A DNA stretch of 64,000 bases from Aneurinibacillus tyrosinisolvens (GCF_001015055.1 NZ_BBWZ01000016.1:21673-85672); one strand, 5' to 3'; shown: positions 1-8,357, counted from the stretch's first letter. Notes: generated by a model from the sequence alone, not told the origin. A program made the numbers and translations.

Positions 1-2
1 TT

Positions 3-335
3 TACATCGGCTGGATGGCGGCTTCTGTCATTGCTTTTATTATCGGTTATTCCGCACTCTGGTGGCCTCCGAAGAAAGGAACGATGAAAGGGCGGCCAAG
101 AATTGCGGTCGTTGGAGTTGTCCTGCAGTATCTGCTTGCCAGCTACGCCTATGGCAACGCCCACCTGCCCTATATCGTCTATCCTCACGTAACCATTCAA
201 TCGGCGTTTACCCACCCGAACACGTTCCGGGCTCTGTTTGCTTCGTACATCGTAGGCTTTGCTATCCTCACTCCGGGATTTATTTTTTTCTGGCGGATGT
301 TTATGAAAGACAAGCGCTACGTAAAGCAGCATTAA
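3..335 (+). CDS. cydB: Cytochrome bd quinol oxidase subunit II, C-terminal part
   Basis: Only the last 110 or so residues lie in the window; the frame is open from the left edge. The visible part has three hydrophobic segments, an NAHLPYIVYPHVTI stretch and a TPGFIFFWRMF last helix, which I recognise as the C-terminal end of CydB. The protein would sit in the cytoplasmic membrane with CydA and reduce oxygen with quinol electrons at low oxygen tension. No cydC or cydD follows: the next gene is an aminopeptidase. The assignment rests on resemblance of the tail only; another member of the CydB/AppB family is possible. Confidence 0.85.
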   Translation, partial: YIGWMAASVIAFIIGYSALWWPPKKGTMKGRPRIAVVGVVLQYLLASYAYGNAHLPYIVYPHVTIQSAFTHPNTFRALFASYIVGFAILTPGFIFFWRMFMKDKRYVKQH

Positions 336-340
336 CAAGA

Positions 341-532
341 AAAAAGGGAGTTCATTCCACTTACCTTTCCCTTCCGCAAGGAAAGAAGAACTGTCCGCTC
401 CACCTCCCTGTGAGCAAAGCCCGCAAAACATCTGGGTAGTTCGAGGATGGAGACAATTGCGGGCTTGTTCTGCTCTCCGGGAGGTTCCGCTGGGTCAGGA
501 AGGCCGGACAGCGTGGACTGCCCTCCCTTTTC
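341..532. other. Structured intergenic element, candidate RNA or small repeat
   Basis: This stretch folds into nested complementary arms: 343-350 with 523-530, 357-360 with 513-516, 391-397 with 504-510, 403-408 with 479-484, and a perfect nine-base arm AGCCCGCAA (418-426) with TTGCGGGCT (457-465). The whole is about 190 bases, the size of a rod-shaped RNA such as 6S, but I do not recognise 6S, SRP, RNase P or a known riboswitch. Both strands can fold equally; the minus strand would end in a stem followed by a T run (346-336). It may also be a MITE-like element with imperfect terminal inverted repeats. No convincing reading frame is present. Confidence 0.35.
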
Positions 533-685
533 TCTAACATTATTTGACCTTGCGGTCTTTTTCACTGCGATTTTAAACTAACACATACTCCCTTGTGGAA
601 GCTGCACGACCGCTTAGTCTCGTCTGGTTTTTTCTTAGAATGAGGCGGTTATAGGCAGTTTAATGCTGGAATAAATTTTGGGAAT

Positions 686-714
686 TTGGAATTATTCCGC
701 TTTTCCCCTATACT
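686..714 (+). promoter_or_regulatory. Sigma-A promoter of the M29 aminopeptidase gene
   Basis: TTGGAA (686-691), a 17-base spacer and TATACT (709-714). Transcription should begin near 721, which rules out the longer frame starting at 678 and supports the ATG at 768. The rest of 566-767 shows no gene. Confidence 0.65.
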
Positions 715-767
715 TGTTATACGTGATGGATTATTTTAATTCAACTATACGTATATGGAGGATAGAC

Positions 768-1999
768 ATGAGCCAATTCGAACAAAATCTCGAAAAATAC
801 GCAGCTCTCGCCGTTCATACAGGAGTGAATGTGCAAGAAGGGCAGACACTTGTTGTGACGGCTCCGCTTTCCGCGGCGGCTCTCGTGCATAAAATCGCAA
901 ACAAAGCATATGAGGCCGGAGCAAAGAACGTCCATGTTGATTGGATAGACGAGGAGCTTACACGCATTAAATATGAAAAGGCACCGGACGAGGCCTTTAC
1001 GGAATACCCAATGTGGAAAGCAAAAGGGTGGGAGGAAATGGCGAAAAACGGTGCGGCGTTTCTGTCTGTGTTTTCTCCAAATCCTGACCTTCTAAAAGGC
1101 ATAAGGCCCGAACGTATCGCGGCGGCGAACAAGACAAATGCCACCGCTATGCAAAAATACCGCAGTTACCTGATGGCAGATAAAGCCTGCTGGTCGATTA
1201 TTGCGACTCCTACAGAGGAATGGGCGAAGAAAATTTTTCCTGATTTACAGGCGGATGAGGCGATGGGAAAGTTATGGAACGTTATTTTTGATGTTACACG
1301 CGTTTCCGCGGAAAATCCGATAGAGAAGTGGAAAGAGCATAATGCAAGGCTGGCTGAAACGGTAAAATATTTAAACACAAAACAGTACAAACAGCTTGTT
1401 TATAAAGCCGACGGCACGGATTTAACGATTGATTTGCCGGAAGGCATCTATGGCAGGGTGGCGCAGTGGTAAGTGAAAAAGGAATCGTGTTTAACCCGAA
1501 TATGCCTACGGAAGAAGTCTTTACGATGCCGCATAAGGACGGCGTAAATGGAACCGTGCGCAGCACCAAGCCGTTAAACTACGGAGGAAATACGATAGAA
1601 AACTTCACCCTGACATTTGAAGGCGGAAAAATAGTCGACTTTACAGCAGAAACAGGGTATGAAACATTGAAGCACCTGCTGGATACCGATGAGGGCGCAC
1701 GCCGGTTAGGAGAGGTCGCTCTTGTGCCGTATGACTCTCCCATTTCAAATTCCAATCTGATTTTCTATAACACGCTGTTCGATGAGAATGCATCCAGCCA
1801 CCTTGCGATCGGCAATGCATACCCGACGAACCTCAAGGGCGGGGCAGAGATGTCTCAGGAGCAGCTTGTAGAGCATGGAGCTAACACAAGCCTGGTGCAT
1901 GTTGATTTCATGATCGGTTCTGCCGATATGGATATTCATGGGGTAACGAAAGACGGCGGCCGGGAGTCGATTTTCCTAAAAGGGAACTGGGCGTTCTAG
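768..1999 (+). pseudogene. M29 metallo-aminopeptidase, single-base frameshift
   Basis: Two consecutive frames together make a full-length (about 410 residue) M29 family aminopeptidase of the AmpS/AmpT type, a dimeric dinuclear-metal enzyme that removes N-terminal residues from peptides in the cytoplasm. The first frame starts at ATG 768 behind GGAGGAT and stops at 1472; the second continues to 1999. Around 1444-1445 the reading should run LPEG-HLWQGG, which needs one more C in GGCAT. The metal ligands expected in the family are present but all in the second frame: Glu of TEEVFT, Glu of LGEVALV, His of SHLA, Tyr a few residues on, and His and Asp of VHVD. As read, the first product lacks every metal ligand, so the gene is inactive unless the base is a sequencing error. 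Its own promoter lies at 686-714. Confidence 0.85.
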
Positions 2000-2028
2000 G
2001 TGAAGGAACGGGAGGGCTATTCGATTTA

Positions 2029-2064
2029 AAAAAGCTGCTGGCACAGTTATGTCAGCAGCTTAAG
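2029..2064 (-). terminator. Terminator of the cold-shock gene
   Basis: On the minus strand AAGCTGCTG and CAGCAGCTT form a nine-base stem followed by a run of six T. It lies 30 bases past the stop of the cold-shock gene and also faces the end of the aminopeptidase gene. Confidence 0.8.
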
Positions 2065-2092
2065 CACACTATTATGTAGGATGAGTACAATC

Positions 2093-2293
2093 TTATAGCT
2101 TGCTTACGTTTGCAGCCTGAGGCCCACGGTTTCCTTCTACAACATCGAATTCAACGCGTTGTCCTTCGTCAAGCGATTTGAATCCATCCCCTTGAATAGC
2201 TGAGAAGTGTACGAATACGTCTTCTCCCCCTTCAACCTCGATAAATCCAAAGCCCTTTTCTGCATTAAACCATTTCACTGTACCTGTATTCAT
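2093..2293 (-). CDS. Cold-shock protein (CspA/CspB family)
   Basis: A 66-residue single-domain OB-fold protein that binds single-stranded RNA and DNA and acts as an RNA chaperone. RNP1 (KGFGFIE, about residues 13-19) and RNP2 (VFVHF, about 27-31) are intact, as is the family ending [12 protein letters not shown]. It resembles B. subtilis CspB and CspD about equally, so I give no symbol. A GGGGG stretch precedes the ATG. A likely promoter lies upstream on the minus strand, with a -10 of TATAGT near 2333-2338, giving a leader of about 35 bases. A terminator follows at 2029-2064, so the gene is a single transcription unit. Confidence 0.95.
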   Translation of the reverse strand: MNTGTVKWFNAEKGFGFIEVEGGEDVFVHFSAIQGDGFKSLDEGQRVEFDVVEGNRGPQAANVSKL

Positions 2294-2456
2294 TTCAAAA
2301 CCCCCAAAAAAATTTAATCAACAAACTACCCTTACTATACCCAGATAGCGAGAACGTGAAACAAAAAGACGAAAAAAAATATTAAAAAACACGAAGAATA
2401 TCTTACCCGAGATTGGTTACGATAAAAGCAAAACATGTATAAAGGAATGGATTCGG

Positions 2457-2828
2457 GTGGGAAATATAAAACCGATGGTAGTAAAACTGATTTTAGTAAC
2501 CGGTGTGCTGTCTCTTATTCTGGGACTGCTTTACGGGGTATCGTTCGTAGGTGTGTTGTTAATGAGTGCCATTCTCGCCGTTGTTTCTTATTATGTAGGA
2601 GATTTAATTATTTTACCTCTGACGAATAATATAACGGCGGTCATTTCCGACTTTATCCTCTCCTTTGCGGTTATCTGGCTCGTGTGCCTTTTTTTAATCC
2701 GCCAGGGAGCGGTGACAATGACGGGAGTACTTATTGCCGCCCTGGCGATTGCGGCAGGTGAATACTTTTTCCACCTTTATATGGGGAATCAGCAAAGGAT
2801 AGAGGAGATAAAAAGCAAATTGCAGTAA
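2457..2828 (+). CDS. DUF2512 (YndM-like) small membrane protein
   Basis: A protein of 123 residues with four predicted membrane helices and a short charged tail, matching the DUF2512/YndM family of Bacillales; its function is unknown. I take the GTG at 2457 because the family starts with a short polar stretch before the first helix and AAAGGA lies upstream; ATG 2475 is an alternative start. The gene stands alone: the cold-shock gene diverges on its left and a strong terminator follows. Confidence 0.8.
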   Translation: MGNIKPMVVKLILVTGVLSLILGLLYGVSFVGVLLMSAILAVVSYYVGDLIILPLTNNITAVISDFILSFAVIWLVCLFLIRQGAVTMTGVLIAALAIAAGEYFFHLYMGNQQRIEEIKSKLQ

Positions 2829-2850
2829 CCCTGGCTGTTTGTATTTCATA

Positions 2851-2884
2851 TCGAAAAAAGCACCCGTTAAGGTGCTTTTTTCGA
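2851..2884. terminator. Bidirectional terminator
   Basis: A 14-base perfect inverted repeat (TCGAAAAAAGCACC and its complement) with a five-base loop, with T runs on both strands. It ends both the DUF2512 gene and the convergent zinc-binding lipoprotein gene. Confidence 0.9.
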
Positions 2885-2902
2885 TATACATGAGCTTATT
2901 AA

Positions 2903-3871
2903 CTATTTCACTTCAAGCATCTTTTTTAGCGTTTCCAGATTGGCCTTCATTAAATCAACATAGGTCTTCCCGGATGCCAGCTGTTCCTTTGTCACGTTTT
3001 CAACAGGATTTAATAAAATCGCTTCAGCTCCCGCCTCGCGCTGGACCGCCTGGGCTACCTTGCTCTGCACAAGCTCTTCGAATGCTACATATTTAATATG
3101 ATGCTTTTTCACGGTGTCAACTAAATTCGTCAAATCCTGCTGGCTGGGCTCCTCAGACGGTGAAAGGCCAGAGACCGCGATTTGCTTTAAGCCGTAATGC
3201 TCCGCAAGGTAGGCAAAAGCACGGTGCGAAGTGACAAACTCCTTTTTCTGTGCTCCGGCCAGTGTCGTTTTAAAATCCTGATCAAGGGAATCCAGTTGTG
3301 CCGCCAGCTTGCTGTAATTGGCCTCATAGTCAGCCTTATGGGCCGGGTCTACTTCAGAGAGCGCCTTCTGTATCGTTTCGGCCTGCTGCTTAGCACGCAC
3401 CGGATCTAACCAAATATGCGGGTCATGCATTTGACCGTGTTCATGATGATCCGTACTATGTTCATCGGCCATTTCTTGCTCCAGCGTCAGCAGGCGGACT
3501 CCCTGGCTTGCATCAATTGGTTTTGTTTTTGCTGTATCCAAATTCTGAATCGCCTTTTCAATCCATGTTTCATATCCGGCCCCATTATAAATGAAAAGAT
3601 TCGCTTTGCTTAGTTGTGCCATGTCTTTAGGGGAGGGTTCAAAATCATGCGGCTCTGCCCCCGGAGGAATGATACTGTTTACAATGACATAATCTCCGCC
3701 GATAGTGCGGGCGAAATCATAAATCGGAAACAAACTTGTGTAAATCAGTACTTTTCCATTTTTCTGCTGGGCAGGCTGGCCACTATCGTTGTTTCCACAT
3801 CCAGCCAGCAACACCATAATTAGCAGGCTTAACGCGAGTGCGCTAAAAAATATTCTCCTGTATCCCACCAT
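2903..3871 (-). CDS. Zinc-binding lipoprotein of an ABC importer (ZnuA/AdcA type)
   Basis: A 322-residue cluster A-I substrate-binding protein. It has a lipoprotein signal with lipobox LLAGC (Cys about residue 25), then the fold with metal ligands expected of ZnuA: His of PHDFEPSP, His of HDPHIWLDP, His of SHRAFAYLA and an acidic residue in the C-terminal lobe. Between the first two ligands is a His-rich loop (DEHSTDHHEHGQMHD) typical of zinc rather than manganese transporters. It would sit on the outer face of the membrane. No ZnuB permease or ZnuC ATPase gene is adjacent, so its partners must be elsewhere. The promoter overlaps a Zur-like site, which supports zinc. The start ATG follows GGAGG with an eleven-base spacer. 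Confidence 0.9.
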   Translation of the reverse strand: MVGYRRIFFSALALSLLIMVLLAGCGNNDSGQPAQQKNGKVLIYTSLFPIYDFARTIGGDYVIVNSIIPPGAEPHDFEPSPKDMAQLSKANLFIYNGAGYETWIEKAIQNLDTAKTKPIDASQGVRLLTLEQEMADEHSTDHHEHGQMHDPHIWLDPVRAKQQAETIQKALSEVDPAHKADYEANYSKLAAQLDSLDQDFKTTLAGAQKKEFVTSHRAFAYLAEHYGLKQIAVSGLSPSEEPSQQDLTNLVDTVKKHHIKYVAFEELVQSKVAQAVQREAGAEAILLNPVENVTKEQLASGKTYVDLMKANLETLKKMLEVK

Positions 3872-3902
3872 ATTAATAAAGACCTCCCGTTCATTTAATA
3901 AG

Positions 3903-3957
3903 ATTCATTACGATTTATTCCGAAAATAAGTATACCGTAATGAATACGATTTGTAAA
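3903..3957 (-). promoter_or_regulatory. Promoter with Zur-like operators
   Basis: On the minus strand TTTACA (3957-3952), a 17-base spacer and TATACT (3934-3929) form a good sigma-A promoter. The spacer contains CCGTAATGAATACGA (3935-3949 on the plus strand), differing at two positions from the Bacillus Zur box TCGTAATNATTACGA. A second half-like site ATTCATTACGA (3902-3912) lies just after the start site. The arrangement fits zinc-dependent repression of the downstream lipoprotein gene. From 3960 to 4184 I see nothing but AT-rich leader of the next gene. Confidence 0.7.
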
Positions 3958-4184
3958 TGAACAGAGGCAAATATAACCGAGCATACGATAGGGAAAAAGA
4001 TAGCTTCTTTATTTCAGAGTTAAGATTGGATTTATAGGATAATAATGAAAAGATAAAGAATACAAATTACTTTATTGGGCTGACTATTACATATATTTCG
4101 AATAATAATCACAACTTACTTTTGCGACTATTTAGTTTATATAACAATTAAAAGCAACATCGAATGCTACAGGAGGAGGAAGTT

Positions 4185-5570
4185 ATGAGCAGTTTGTTTA
4201 GAAAAAAACCGATTGAGCAATTGCTTAATCCTGACAAGGGGAAAGGACTAAAGAAAACCCTGGGCGCTTTTGACCTTACAATGCTTGGGATTGGGGCGAT
4301 TATTGGTACAGGAATCTTTGTATTGACGGGTGTTGCTTCGGCAAAGCATGCGGGGCCTGCTCTCGTTATTTCGTTTATCATTGCGGGGCTTGCCTGTGCT
4401 TTCGCGGCCCTGTGCTATGCGGAATTTGCTTCAACCGTTCCTGTTGCGGGGAGCGTGTACACGTACACGTATGCAACGATGGGAGAACTTATTGCATGGA
4501 TGATCGGCTGGGATTTAATTCTTGAGTACTTGCTTGCGACTTCAGCTGTTGCCAGCGGGTGGTCCGCTTATTTTCAATCGCTGCTTACGGGATTTGGCAT
4601 TACGATCCCTTCATCCCTTGCCAGCGCACCGGGGGCGGGAAAAGGCGGTGTTATGGACCTGCCGGCCTTTATTATTGTCATGATTATTACATGGCTGCTT
4701 AGCAGAGGCATGAGAGAGAGCGCCCGTGTAAACAATATTATGGTTATCGTGAAACTTGCGGTTGTGCTTTTATTTATTGCTACCGGTGTGTGGTATGTAA
4801 AACCGGCGAATTGGACACCGTTCATGCCGTTTGGATTTGGCGGCGTAGTAACCGGGGCCGCAACAGTATTCTTTGCCTATATTGGATTTGACGCCGTTTC
4901 TACAGCTGCAGAAGAAGTTCGCCGGCCGCAGCGCGACTTGCCGATTGGGATTTTCAGTTCACTCATTGTCTGTACCATTCTTTATATTGCCGTATCGGCT
5001 ATTTTAACGGGGATTGTTCCGTATACGCAGTTAAATGTAAGCAACCCGGTTGCTTTTGCCCTTAACTATATCCATAAAGACAGGCTTGCCGGCCTCATTT
5101 CTTTCGGAGCGATTACGGGGATTACAACAGTTCTTCTTGTGATGCTGTATGGGCAAATACGCGTGTCGTTTGCGATGAGCCGTGATGGTCTGCTCCCTGA
5201 ATTCTTCTCCAGGCTGCACCCTAAATTCCAGACACCTTATCGAAATACGTGGGTAACAGGATTTATTGCCGCTCTTGTGGCGAGTTTCGTCGACCTGGGA
5301 ACACTCGCAAGTTTGGTAAACATGGGCACGCTGTCAGCTTTCGTGCTTGTATCCATTGCGGTTATTGTCCTGCGGAAAACGCACCCTGAATTGCCCAGAG
5401 CGTTTCGGGCACCGGCTGTACCGCTGCTGCCGGTCCTGGCCGTTCTGTCTTGCGGCTATTTGATGATTAGCCTTCCTGCAGAAACATGGATTGCTTTCAT
5501 TATATGGCTCGCAATCGGCCTGCTTGTTTATTTTCTCTATGGGCAAAAACATAGCAGGTTAAATAAATAA
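4185..5570 (+). CDS. APC-family amino acid permease (YfnA/CAT type)
   Basis: A 461-residue cytoplasmic membrane transporter with about twelve hydrophobic segments. The first helix carries GIGAIIGTGIFVLTG, the unwound substrate-binding segment of the APC superfamily, and FAYIGFDAVSTAAEEVRRPQ is the typical helix 6 region of the cationic amino acid transporter branch. It probably imports an amino acid with a proton; the substrate cannot be read from the sequence. The ATG at 4185 directly follows a strong AGGAGGAGG site, so I prefer it to the earlier in-frame codon at 4164. The upstream region is AT-rich and I see no T-box or other leader. A hairpin terminator follows. Confidence 0.9.
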   Translation: MSSLFRKKPIEQLLNPDKGKGLKKTLGAFDLTMLGIGAIIGTGIFVLTGVASAKHAGPALVISFIIAGLACAFAALCYAEFASTVPVAGSVYTYTYATMGELIAWMIGWDLILEYLLATSAVASGWSAYFQSLLTGFGITIPSSLASAPGAGKGGVMDLPAFIIVMIITWLLSRGMRESARVNNIMVIVKLAVVLLFIATGVWYVKPANWTPFMPFGFGGVVTGAATVFFAYIGFDAVSTAAEEVRRPQRDLPIGIFSSLIVCTILYIAVSAILTGIVPYTQLNVSNPVAFALNYIHKDRLAGLISFGAITGITTVLLVMLYGQIRVSFAMSRDGLLPEFFSRLHPKFQTPYRNTWVTGFIAALVASFVDLGTLASLVNMGTLSAFVLVSIAVIVLRKTHPELPRAFRAPAVPLLPVLAVLSCGYLMISLPAETWIAFIIWLAIGLLVYFLYGQKHSRLNK

Positions 5571-5581
5571 TCATAGTAAAA

Positions 5582-5615
5582 AAGGGAGTCCTGTGCTGAC
5601 GGCAGGGACTCCCTT
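5582..5615. terminator. Bidirectional terminator
   Basis: AAGGGAGTCCTG and CAGGGACTCCCTT form a stem with one bulge; T-rich flanks on both sides. It closes the permease gene and the convergent small gene, whose stop codon lies in the right arm. Confidence 0.75.
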
Positions 5616-5862
5616 ATTCTTTTGTGATCACAATTCGATCGGAAACTTTTATTTTTGAAGCGCCAAAATATTCGGTTAGCAGCAACGCCATATCATCTAC
5701 CGTAATGTCCTGAGGAAGATTGCATTTTATGGAGTCAACATCGCGTAAGTAATCCACACAATTGAGGTGGTCAGTAAGCAATTCAGCTACGCGTACGGCG
5801 ATGATTGTACTTGGTTGTATGAGGACTTCTTTGTTTCCAGTCGTGTTTATTTCTATAAGCAT
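5614..5862 (-). CDS. Hypothetical protein, 82 residues
   Basis: I do not recognise this protein. It is a soluble 82-residue product with a plausible start (GGTGA nine bases before ATG) and with terminators on both sides, which supports a real short gene. It has no signal peptide, membrane segment or metal motif; two cysteines lie at about residues 35 and 47. The pattern of alternating hydrophobic residues suggests a small alpha/beta domain, such as a regulatory or ligand-binding subunit. Confidence 0.55.
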   Translation of the reverse strand: MLIEINTTGNKEVLIQPSTIIAVRVAELLTDHLNCVDYLRDVDSIKCNLPQDITVDDMALLLTEYFGASKIKVSDRIVITKE

Positions 5863-5988
5863 CGTTGCAGTTCACCCCATTGTATAAAGAGTTGAATAAT
5901 CTTAACTGATAACAATATAATAATACATAAAAAACAATAGGTTAATAGTATTATACCCGGGTAACTAGTTTTATAGACGGTTTGTATA

Positions 5989-6027
5989 AAAAAAAGCCCT
6001 TTACCAGGAGGAAAGGGGCCTTTTTTG
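5989..6027. terminator. Bidirectional terminator after modC
   Basis: A run of A, a GC-rich stem (GCCCTTT with AAAGGGGC, 5995-6019) and a run of six T. On the minus strand it follows the modC stop immediately. Confidence 0.8.
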
Positions 6028-6687
6028 CTATGTAGCCGGTATAAGCTGCTCTTCACTGTGAATTTTCCCTGCTTCCATATAGAGAATTCGATCCCCGAGC
6101 TTTCTGGCTTCTTCTTTATCATGTGTAACGAGAATGGTAGGGATTTTCCATTCTTTATGAAGGCGAAGCAATTCATCCTGCCCACGGAGGCGACTCGCAT
6201 GATCGAGCGCGGACAACGGCTCATCGAGCAGCAACAGCGCCGGTTCACATGCCAGTGCCCGCGCAAGGGCGACCCTTTGCTTTTCTCCACCGGAAATTTG
6301 GTGTGGATACTTCAGTAACAGGTGCCCTATACCGAGCCCTTCTAAAAGGTGCTGAATTTGGTTTTCTTCCTTTACGGTGAGGGGCTGCCGTATGCCATAT
6401 CGGATGTTTTTTCTCACAGTCATATGGGGGAAAAGGGCATAGTCCTGAAAAAGATAACCAACTTTCCGTTTCTGCGGAGGCAGCCCTCCGGCCTCTTCGC
6501 TAAAGAAAACCATATTGTTTAGCAGAACGCTGCCTTTATCAGGATGAAGGAGGCCTGCGATGATGTTAAGAGCCGTCGTTTTTCCCGAGCCGGAAGGGCC
6601 GAATAAAACAACGATTTCATCCTTCACGCAAAAGGTAATATCTAATGTAAACTGAGCCAGTTTTTTTTGGATTTGAACCGAAAGCAT
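6028..6687 (-). CDS. modC: Molybdate-type ABC transporter ATP-binding protein, short form
   Basis: ATPase of a molybdate or tungstate importer. The 219 residues contain Walker A GPSGSGKTT (about 30-38), Q-loop, signature SGGEKQRVALARAL (about 130-143), Walker B LLLLDEP and the switch His of VTHDKEE. It ends right after the ATPase domain: the C-terminal Mop/TOBE regulatory domain of classical ModC (about 350 residues) is absent. It is co-transcribed with modB upstream (11 bases apart). No modA binding-protein gene is next to the pair. The short ATPase would also suit a related sulfate/tungstate system; the ModB type permease makes molybdate more likely. Confidence 0.8.
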   Translation of the reverse strand: MLSVQIQKKLAQFTLDITFCVKDEIVVLFGPSGSGKTTALNIIAGLLHPDKGSVLLNNMVFFSEEAGGLPPQKRKVGYLFQDYALFPHMTVRKNIRYGIRQPLTVKEENQIQHLLEGLGIGHLLLKYPHQISGGEKQRVALARALACEPALLLLDEPLSALDHASRLRGQDELLRLHKEWKIPTILVTHDKEEARKLGDRILYMEAGKIHSEEQLIPAT

Positions 6688-6698
6688 AGAAAGCTCCT

Positions 6699-7445
6699 TT
6701 ATTGGCCTTTTTGGTTTGCAAAACGGCGCATGTTATGTTTGCTCCACCAGTTCAGCCATACGATTGAACTGAACCCCAGAGCGACAATGATGACGACCCA
6801 GAATACCGCCTTCTCCATCTGCCCTGCTTCAACGGCAAAATAAATGGCGAGCGGGATTGTATCCGTTTTTCCCGGGATATATCCGGCGATCATCAATGTT
6901 GCACCAAACTCACCAAGTGCCCGTGCAAAAGCAAGGACAAGCCCTGCTAACAGCCCCGGCCAGGCGAGAGGAAAGGAAATCGTCCAAAAAACCTTCCATT
7001 CTGAAGCCCCCATCGTCCGGGCCGCGTTTTCAAATTTCTGATCGATTGTCTGAAAGGCGGCTGAGGCGCTTTGAAACATGAGCGGGAAAGCAACAACAAT
7101 GGAAGCGAGAACCGCGCCAAGCCATGTAAACACAATCTGGACATCAAACCAGGAAAGAAGCCAGCGGCCGATTAAGCCGTTCCTGCCAAATAAGATCAGG
7201 AGGCCAAACCCCACAACGGTTGGAGGCAGGACAAGCGGCAGCAAGAAGACAGCTTCTATTATGCTTTTTCCGAAAAAATGTTTGTGTGCAAGCAGCCGTG
7301 CAATCAATACACCTGTAAAGAAAACAACCAGGGTGGCGAGGCCGGCTATTTTTAATGACAACAGAAGGGGGGTTGCGTTAAAGCCGTGCAGCCAACCGGC
7401 CAGGCCGGGTGCCGAAGCGGTAGGAAGTTCTAGCGTTTTCCACAT
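6699..7445 (-). CDS. modB: Molybdate ABC transporter permease
   Basis: A 248-residue inner membrane permease with five to six hydrophobic segments and the EAA loop (NAARTMGASEWKVFWTISFP) that contacts the ATPase. Sequence around LPLVLPPTVVGFGLL and RALGEFGATLMIAG is characteristic of ModB/CysT-type permeases. I place the start at ATG 7445, which follows AGAGGG by six bases. The in-frame ATG at 7469 overlaps the -10 hexamer of the promoter at 7468-7496 and cannot be in the transcript. The operon is modB-modC, divergent from fnr, with a shared 84-base promoter region. Confidence 0.88.
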   Translation of the reverse strand: MWKTLELPTASAPGLAGWLHGFNATPLLLSLKIAGLATLVVFFTGVLIARLLAHKHFFGKSIIEAVFLLPLVLPPTVVGFGLLILFGRNGLIGRWLLSWFDVQIVFTWLGAVLASIVVAFPLMFQSASAAFQTIDQKFENAARTMGASEWKVFWTISFPLAWPGLLAGLVLAFARALGEFGATLMIAGYIPGKTDTIPLAIYFAVEAGQMEKAVFWVVIIVALGFSSIVWLNWWSKHNMRRFANQKGQ

Positions 7446-7467
7446 CGATATCCCTCTTTTCGGTTCC

Positions 7468-7496
7468 ATTATAATGGAGGGATTCCAGCCTGTAAA
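7468..7496 (-). promoter_or_regulatory. Sigma-A promoter of modBC
   Basis: Minus strand TTTACA (7496-7491), 17-base spacer, TATAAT (7473-7468). The start site falls near 7461, which decides the start codon of modB. Confidence 0.8.
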
Positions 7497-7528
7497 TTCA
7501 GGAGGAGAAATGATTGATAGTAAAACAG

Positions 7529-7557
7529 TTCAATTATTACTATTTATATGGTATAAT
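7529..7557 (+). promoter_or_regulatory. Sigma-A promoter of fnr
   Basis: TTCAAT (7529-7534), 17-base spacer, TATAAT (7552-7557), about 30 bases from the divergent modBC promoter. Transcription would begin near 7564, so translation begins at GTG 7632 and not at upstream codons. No FNR-type palindrome is visible here. Confidence 0.75.
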
Positions 7558-7631
7558 TGGTGAAAAATTATGATGGGGAAAGTCAGACAGCAGCCCTTGC
7601 AAACCATTTTATTTTCCCAGGGGGAATCAAG

Positions 7632-8338
7632 GTGAAGGAAGAGGATAGTCAGTCCCTCAATGATACAATCTCACCGCAGCTTAAAACGCTGCTCGATTCA
7701 CTTGCCGTTGACGTACAGATGGCAAAAGATGATTATTTATTCAACGAAGGAAATCAAGCTGATAAATTATATATGATTCGCTCAGGACGCATTAAGATTA
7801 GCAAGCTTACCGCCGGTGGCCGGGAAATGACGCTGCAAATTTGTGATGCCCCTGAAATGATAGGTGAGCTGGGCTTCTTCTCAACCGCCGCTTCTTATTC
7901 GACTACGGCTACTGTTTTGGAATCCGGAACGTTCGGGGTCGTAAACCAGTCCGCCCTCGAAGAGCAGCTTATTCAGAATGGAACGCTTGCCGTTGAATTT
8001 ATTAAATGCATGGGAAGGAATTATCGGCGGACGCATTCTAAATTCCGCGATCTTGTCCTTAACGGAAAGCAGGGAGCCATCTATTCTACGTTGATTCGCC
8101 TTGCGAATAGCTTTGGTAAGGAAACGGACAATGGGGTCTTATCGACTTGTCGCTTACGAACCAGGAACTTGGTGATTTTTGCGGTACGACTCGTGAACGG
8201 GTCAACCGAATTTTAGGTGATATGCGGAAAGAAAAAATTATTTCTGTGAAGCAAGGGTATATTACCATTCACGATCTGGAGCAATTAAGGGAAATGAATG
8301 ACTGTGAAGATTGCCCGATCGATATATGCAGGATGTAA
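7632..8338 (+). pseudogene. fnr: Fnr-type oxygen-sensing regulator with a frameshift
   Basis: Crp/Fnr family regulator of anaerobic genes. The first frame (GTG 7632 behind GGGGGA, stop 8216) has the cyclic-nucleotide-like sensor domain and dimer helix. The second frame (to 8338) has the winged helix with NQELGDFCGTTRERVNRIL and ends CEDCPIDICRM. C-x2-C-x4-C at the C-terminus is the pattern of Bacillus Fnr, where these cysteines hold a 4Fe-4S cluster. The junction should read GVLIDLSLTNQEL; one A is missing near 8141 (TTATCG where TTAATCG is expected). As read, the protein loses the DNA-binding domain and the cluster ligands. This is a true null allele or a sequence error. A terminator follows. 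Confidence 0.85.
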
Positions 8339-8357
8339 ATCATAGACATGTGGAGGA

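Noticed and set aside
332..565. Minus-strand 77-codon frame after cydB
   Set aside because: No ribosome-binding site or recognisable protein features, and it coincides with the base-paired element.
4085..4184. CodY- or T-box-type leader before the amino acid permease
   Set aside because: Only AT-rich sequence with no good match to CodY or T-box consensus.
7510..7563. A 17-codon frame behind GGAGGAG in the modB-fnr interval, as a possible leader peptide
   Set aside because: It overlaps the fnr promoter and its end runs through the -10 hexamer, so it cannot be in the fnr transcript; the Shine-Dalgarno spacing is also too short.
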